Positions 60,532-64,000 of a stretch of 64,000 nucleotides of DNA are shown here, piece after piece. Source of the DNA: MED-G105 sp039819085 (GTDB lineage: Bacteria > Pseudomonadota > Alphaproteobacteria > Caulobacterales > Parvularculaceae); the NCBI GenBank assembly GCA_039819085.1, contig JBCBSQ010000010.1:40463-104462 (forward strand). Direction: 5' to 3'. The notes beneath the pieces are model-generated. The model saw nothing but the letters and a program-made list of their open reading frames with translations. It searched no databases and had not been told where the DNA came from. The position numbers and the translations under genes are program-made. Numbering within the stretch: the first letter of the stretch is position 1; each line of letters opens with the position of its first letter.

Positions 60532-61665
60532 CTAGCGCGCAGCCGCCGAACTTTCCTTTAACAGCGCGCGCAGGTGCGCCTCCCAGATCGCCGCGCTCGT
60601 ATGCGTGCCGTGGCCGGAGGTTTCCGGCGTGATTGGCAGGACGATCGCCTTGGCGCCCTCAATCTTCTTGATCTCGCGCTCCAGAATGCCGAGCTCCGGC
60701 GGGTTCACCTGATCGTCGGCGGAGTTGATCGCAATGAGCGGCGCTGTGATCTTCGACAGGTGCGGCGAGGGGTTATAGTTCCGCGAGGCGTCAAACGCGT
60801 AGATCGTGTCGTTCGGCTCCAGACGATCCGCATATCGCGACGCCAGCTCGTCCAGATACGTTTCCGCCTCCTGGCGGGTGGGCGCTCGCTGCTGATACTG
60901 ATACGGGCTCGACACCATGAAGATTAACGGGAAAGTCGCCATCCGCATGCCGCGCATCGGCTTTTGGCCATAGTCGCCGCCCTTCCAGTCCGGGTCTGAC
61001 ATGATGGCGTCGATGATCATCTTGCGCTGCATCCGGTTGCGGCCGGCGATCTCCACCGGCAGGCTCGCAAGCGGCATCAGCGCCTCGACAAAATCCGGAT
61101 ATGTGTACCCCCAGACCCAGGCGTGCATGCCGCCCATGGAGGTGCCCATCATCAGGCGCAGGCGATCGACGCCGAGATGCTCCGTTAAGAGACGATGCTG
61201 CGCCTTGATCATGTCGTCATAGGTGTATTTCGGAAACCTCATGCGCAAGCCATCGGACGGTTTCGAGGACGCGCCATGACCAATCCCGTCGGGCAGAATG
61301 ATGAAATGTTCGCGCGCGTCGAGAGCGCCGCCGGGCGCGAAGAGGACGTTCGCGAACCGCTCCTGCAGGAACCCCGCGCCGGAGCCGGTGGTGCCATGCA
61401 TGATGAGGACAGCGTTTGTCGCGCGGCCTTGCGCGTCTTTCTTCAGGGTTCCGATGGTCCGGTAGTGCTGGCGCAATTCATCGAGCGTCTCGCCGCTCTG
61501 GAACTCAAACGCGTCGATGACATAGTCGCCCTCCACCGGCGCCGGATAGGGCGCATCGGCCGCCGACGCGCCGCCCCACGCGACCAAGAGGGAAACCGCC
61601 GCAAGCGCAGCGGCCGCCAGCCGCGGCGCCTGACTGAAGCCGGATTGGATCATCATCATTGTCAT
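60532..61665 (-). CDS. Alpha/beta hydrolase related to homoserine O-acetyltransferase, exported
   Basis: The 377-residue protein starts with a signal peptide (about residues 8-36). The MetX-like domain contains VLIMHGTTGSG, LMMGTSMGGMHAW (nucleophile Ser), INSADDQVNPPE (Asp) and SGHGTHTSA (His). The 'MGGMHAWVW' and DGIGHGASS contexts match the homoserine acetyltransferase-like subgroup. The exported location argues for another ester or amide substrate. The next genes on this strand are also exported hydrolases. Confidence 0.87.
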   Translation of the reverse strand: MTMMMIQSGFSQAPRLAAAALAAVSLLVAWGGASAADAPYPAPVEGDYVIDAFEFQSGETLDELRQHYRTIGTLKKDAQGRATNAVLIMHGTTGSGAGFLQERFANVLFAPGGALDAREHFIILPDGIGHGASSKPSDGLRMRFPKYTYDDMIKAQHRLLTEHLGVDRLRLMMGTSMGGMHAWVWGYTYPDFVEALMPLASLPVEIAGRNRMQRKMIIDAIMSDPDWKGGDYGQKPMRGMRMATFPLIFMVSSPYQYQQRAPTRQEAETYLDELASRYADRLEPNDTIYAFDASRNYNPSPHLSKITAPLIAINSADDQVNPPELGILEREIKKIEGAKAIVLPITPETSGHGTHTSAAIWEAHLRALLKESSAAAR

Positions 61666-61713
61666 TTGGTTGGCTTGTCCTTTGGCTGATCAAATAGCTG
61701 AAGGCGGGTCGCT

Positions 61714-63492
61714 TCACTCCGCCTGGTAGCCGGGCCCTTTCAGGAACCGCCCGGGCGTCGCGCCAGTGGGCGCGCCGTCGGCGAGCACCCTTTCGCCATT
61801 GACGAACACGTGCTCGACGCCAACGGATAACTGATGCGGCTCCTTGAAGGTCGCCTTGTCGCTGATCTTGGCCGGATCGAGCACCACGACGTCCGCATAA
61901 TGGCCGGGCGTGAGGCGACCGCGGCCCTCAAGCTTAAGCCGCTCCGCCGGGAGAGACGTCAACTTGCGGATCGCCTCCTCCATCGGGATCACTTTCTCGT
62001 CGCGGACGTATTTGCCGAGGAGCCGCGCAAAGGTGCCATAGGCGCGCGGATGGGTCGAAGACTGAAGGAACACGCCTTCGGGCGCCGGCGCGCCGGCGTC
62101 GGAGCCGAACGACACCCAGGGCCTCGCGATCTTCCGCATCACATTGTCTTCCGACATGGTGAAGTAGACGACGTCGATCCGATGATCATCCTCGATGACA
62201 AGGTCAATCATCGCGTCCTCTGGGCTGACGCCGCGCTCCGCGGCGACTTCGGCGAGCGTTTTGCCGATGAGCGGCTTGAGGCGATCAGTCTTGAAGCCGA
62301 CGAGCAGCACCCCATCTGCGCCGCCGGCCTGGGCGATCGACGGCTGCCAGTCCTCGGGCGGATTACGGATCTCTTGAATGACACGGGCGCGGATTTCCGG
62401 GTCCTTCAGACGCTCAACCCAGGCGTTGTGGCCGCCCTCCTGCACCCAGGTGGGCATCGACGCGTTAAGGCCGGTGGAGCTCGCAGGATAAGTGTACATA
62501 TTGGCGCGGATGTCGAGACCTTCCGCCTGCGCCGCTTCGACCTTTTCAAAAACGCCGTCGAGCTTGTCCCAGTTGTCTTCGCCGGACGCCTTGAGGTGAA
62601 AGATCTCCGCCGCCGCGCCGGAGCGCCGGGAAATGTCGATGAGTTCGTCCACCGCTTCGAGAAGCCGCACGCTTTCAGAGCGCAGGTGGGAGATGTAAGC
62701 GCCGCCATATTCGCCAGCGGCGGCGGCGAGCGCGACAAGCTCATCCGTTCCCGCATAAAACGCCGGCGCGTAGATGAGGGAAGAGCCGACGCCGAGCGCG
62801 CCTTCCTCCATGGCCTCGCGGACGAGGGTCGTCATCCGGTCGAGCTCTTCTTCCGTCGGCGGCCGGTCTTCATACCCGACTTCGTGAATGCGCACTGTCG
62901 TCGCGCCAACGAAAGACGCGACATTCGGCGCAACGCCGCGGTCCTCAAGGTGCTGAAGGTATTCGCCGAGGGTCGTCCATTCGATATCGAATTTGATGTC
63001 GCGCTGGCGGGCGACATTGTCGGCCTTCATCTCTTCGGTCCACGGCCCCATGGACCAGCCCTCGCCCATGACCTCAAGCGTCACGCCCTGCGCGACGTCG
63101 CTCAGCGCGCGCGGATCTTCAATCAGCGAGTGCGTCGCCCAGCTCAGCATGTTGATGAAGCCCGGCGCCACGGCGCGGCCGGCGGCGTCGATTTCAATCT
63201 CGCCGCTCGCGGTCGACAGGTCACCGATCCTGGCGATGCGGTCGCCGTCGATCGCGACGTCGGCGACGCGGGCCGGCGCGCCGGAGCCGTCATAGACCAT
63301 CCCGCCACGGATGATGGCGTCATAATCGTGCGCTTCGCTGATGGCCGCTGAGGCGCCGTCCGGGCCGGTCCCCGACGGCGCAGCCGCCTCGTCGCCGCCG
63401 CAAGCCGTCAATGCGATCGCGAAGAGTGACGCCGCCAACGCCTGCGCGCCTCGCCTGATCTCGCCCCTTCCGAGTGTCCATCGATCCGCCAT
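61714..63492 (-). CDS. D-aminoacylase / N-acyl-D-amino-acid deacylase-like lipoprotein
   Basis: The 592-residue lipoprotein (lipobox LTAC) has an amidohydrolase-type beta-strand start (IIRGGMVYDGSG, VAIDGDRIARIGDL). Its barrel motifs include YISHLRSES, EIFHLKASG, WVSFGSDAGAP, and GHYADVVVLDP in the C-terminal composite domain. The N-terminal HxH metal motif expected after APGFI is replaced by NMLSW, so that metal site is missing. D-aminoacylases remove acyl groups from N-acyl-D-amino acids. The exported form may act on peptidoglycan or D-peptide fragments. Confidence 0.9.
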   Translation of the reverse strand: MADRWTLGRGEIRRGAQALAASLFAIALTACGGDEAAAPSGTGPDGASAAISEAHDYDAIIRGGMVYDGSGAPARVADVAIDGDRIARIGDLSTASGEIEIDAAGRAVAPGFINMLSWATHSLIEDPRALSDVAQGVTLEVMGEGWSMGPWTEEMKADNVARQRDIKFDIEWTTLGEYLQHLEDRGVAPNVASFVGATTVRIHEVGYEDRPPTEEELDRMTTLVREAMEEGALGVGSSLIYAPAFYAGTDELVALAAAAGEYGGAYISHLRSESVRLLEAVDELIDISRRSGAAAEIFHLKASGEDNWDKLDGVFEKVEAAQAEGLDIRANMYTYPASSTGLNASMPTWVQEGGHNAWVERLKDPEIRARVIQEIRNPPEDWQPSIAQAGGADGVLLVGFKTDRLKPLIGKTLAEVAAERGVSPEDAMIDLVIEDDHRIDVVYFTMSEDNVMRKIARPWVSFGSDAGAPAPEGVFLQSSTHPRAYGTFARLLGKYVRDEKVIPMEEAIRKLTSLPAERLKLEGRGRLTPGHYADVVVLDPAKISDKATFKEPHQLSVGVEHVFVNGERVLADGAPTGATPGRFLKGPGYQAE

Positions 63493-63635
63493 TCAGCTCG
63501 TCCCTTTCGCGCTCAACACCATCTTACCGCCCTGAATAGCAGGTCGCGAATCGTGGGGAAAATCCACATACGCGCGATCCGGCGCCGTCGCCGGCGACGT
63601 ACCGAAAGCGCTTGTCCGTCAATGGAGCCGGTTTC

Positions 63636-64000
63636 ATGTCCAGGTTATCGCGCCGCCGCATTCTCGTTCGGGGCCTTGCGCTCGCAGCCGTCGTCGCCGC
63701 TTCCGCGTGCGCGTCGCTGATCGCGCCGAGGGTGAGCGCTGAGCCCGCGGCCCTGCGCGAGGGGGCCTATGTCCTCGACAAGGACCATGCGGCGCTCATC
63801 TTCAAGGTCGGACACCTGGGCTTCTCCAATTATGTCGGCCGGTTCAACCGGTTCGACGTCGCGCTCGATTTTGACGAAAACGACCCGACGACGGCGCGCG
63901 TCGACGCGGTCATCGACATGACGAGCCTCGACGTCGCCAATGACGAGTTTTCCGAAACGCTGAAAGGGCCTGACTGGTTCGACGCGGGCCGCTACCCGGA
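63636..64000 (+). CDS. YceI-family lipid-binding protein, truncated by the window edge
   Basis: The frame starts at ATG 63636 with GGAG 9 bases upstream and runs off the window. The first 35 residues (MSRLSRRRILVRGLALAAVVAASACAS) are an export signal, with a Cys near the end that could be lipidated. The YceI barrel then begins: GAYVLDKDHAALIFKVGHLGFSNYVGRFNRFDVALDFD. YceI proteins bind isoprenoid-type lipids in the periplasm. The downstream part is not visible. Confidence 0.9.
   Translation, partial: MSRLSRRRILVRGLALAAVVAASACASLIAPRVSAEPAALREGAYVLDKDHAALIFKVGHLGFSNYVGRFNRFDVALDFDENDPTTARVDAVIDMTSLDVANDEFSETLKGPDWFDAGRYP

Noticed and set aside
61834..63351. 505-residue open frame on the + strand
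   Set aside because: It lies exactly opposite the D-aminoacylase gene, has no motif, and is His/Arg-rich, as expected from an antisense frame in GC-rich DNA.

Overview
The window is chromosomal DNA from a GC-rich alphaproteobacterium. The closest match I can argue for is a marine or aquatic lineage around Parvularculales/Hyphomonadaceae; this is inference, since no 16S gene is present. The supporting evidence is the mutM-rpsT-dnaA-dnaN-recF-gyrB block, alphaproteobacterial marker families (FYDLN/TIGR02300 acidic protein, DUF2794), GANTC (CcrM-type) sites upstream of dnaA, and the many exported hydrolases and lipoproteins. There is no phage, no plasmid backbone, no CRISPR array and no complete insertion sequence.

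Layout. 1-10.2 kb: exported hydrolases and redox proteins (a 5'-truncated beta-lactamase-fold hydrolase, a thioredoxin-like protein, an M20 peptidase, a phosphodiester glycosidase, a GST of YghU type), plus a 1.1 kb gene-free stretch carrying an apparently orphan TPP riboswitch. 10.4-13.0 kb: a canonical TPP riboswitch followed by an exported RidA protein and thiC, whose reading frame carries a 48-bp perfect palindrome. 13.0-14.35 kb: a small AT-richer accessory patch with a HEPN-like gene, a DUF559 nuclease gene and three more copies of the palindromic repeat. 14.4-23.1 kb: glutathione peroxidase, a TauE/SafE permease, a saccharopine-dehydrogenase-like enzyme, a cold-shock protein, a large GH19-type muralytic protein with an acidic disordered tail, and a serine hydrolase fused to a thioredoxin-like domain. 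23.2-27.7 kb: sbcDC and tRNA-Ala(GGC).

27.9-38.8 kb: aroA, cmk and rpsA, normally neighbours, are kept in order but separated by two inserted exported hydrolases (between aroA and cmk) and by a 1112-residue WD40-caspase (between cmk and rpsA). 38.9-42.2 kb: a small membrane protein and a trypsin-OmpA membrane protease. 42.3-51.5 kb: DNA repair and replication core (mutM, rpsT, a divergent dnaA, dnaN, recF, gyrB), with a 4x19-bp tandem repeat between dnaA and dnaN. 51.5-57.2 kb: an MscS channel, a periplasmic propeller-like protein next to a MarR regulator and a palindromic operator, an AEC permease with a class A beta-lactamase, and DUF2794. 57.3-59.1 kb: divergent zur and a COG0523 GTPase around a perfect palindrome, a probable zinc-response module. 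59.2-64 kb: exported esterase, MetX-like hydrolase, D-aminoacylase-like lipoprotein, and the start of a YceI protein.

The most interesting signals are (i) the palindromic repeat family with a DUF559 nuclease and an in-frame copy inside thiC, (ii) the caspase and trypsin-OmpA proteases flanking rpsA, (iii) the divergent DnaA with iteron-like repeats downstream, and (iv) the orphan TPP riboswitch. All function calls rest on motifs read by eye; no database search was run.
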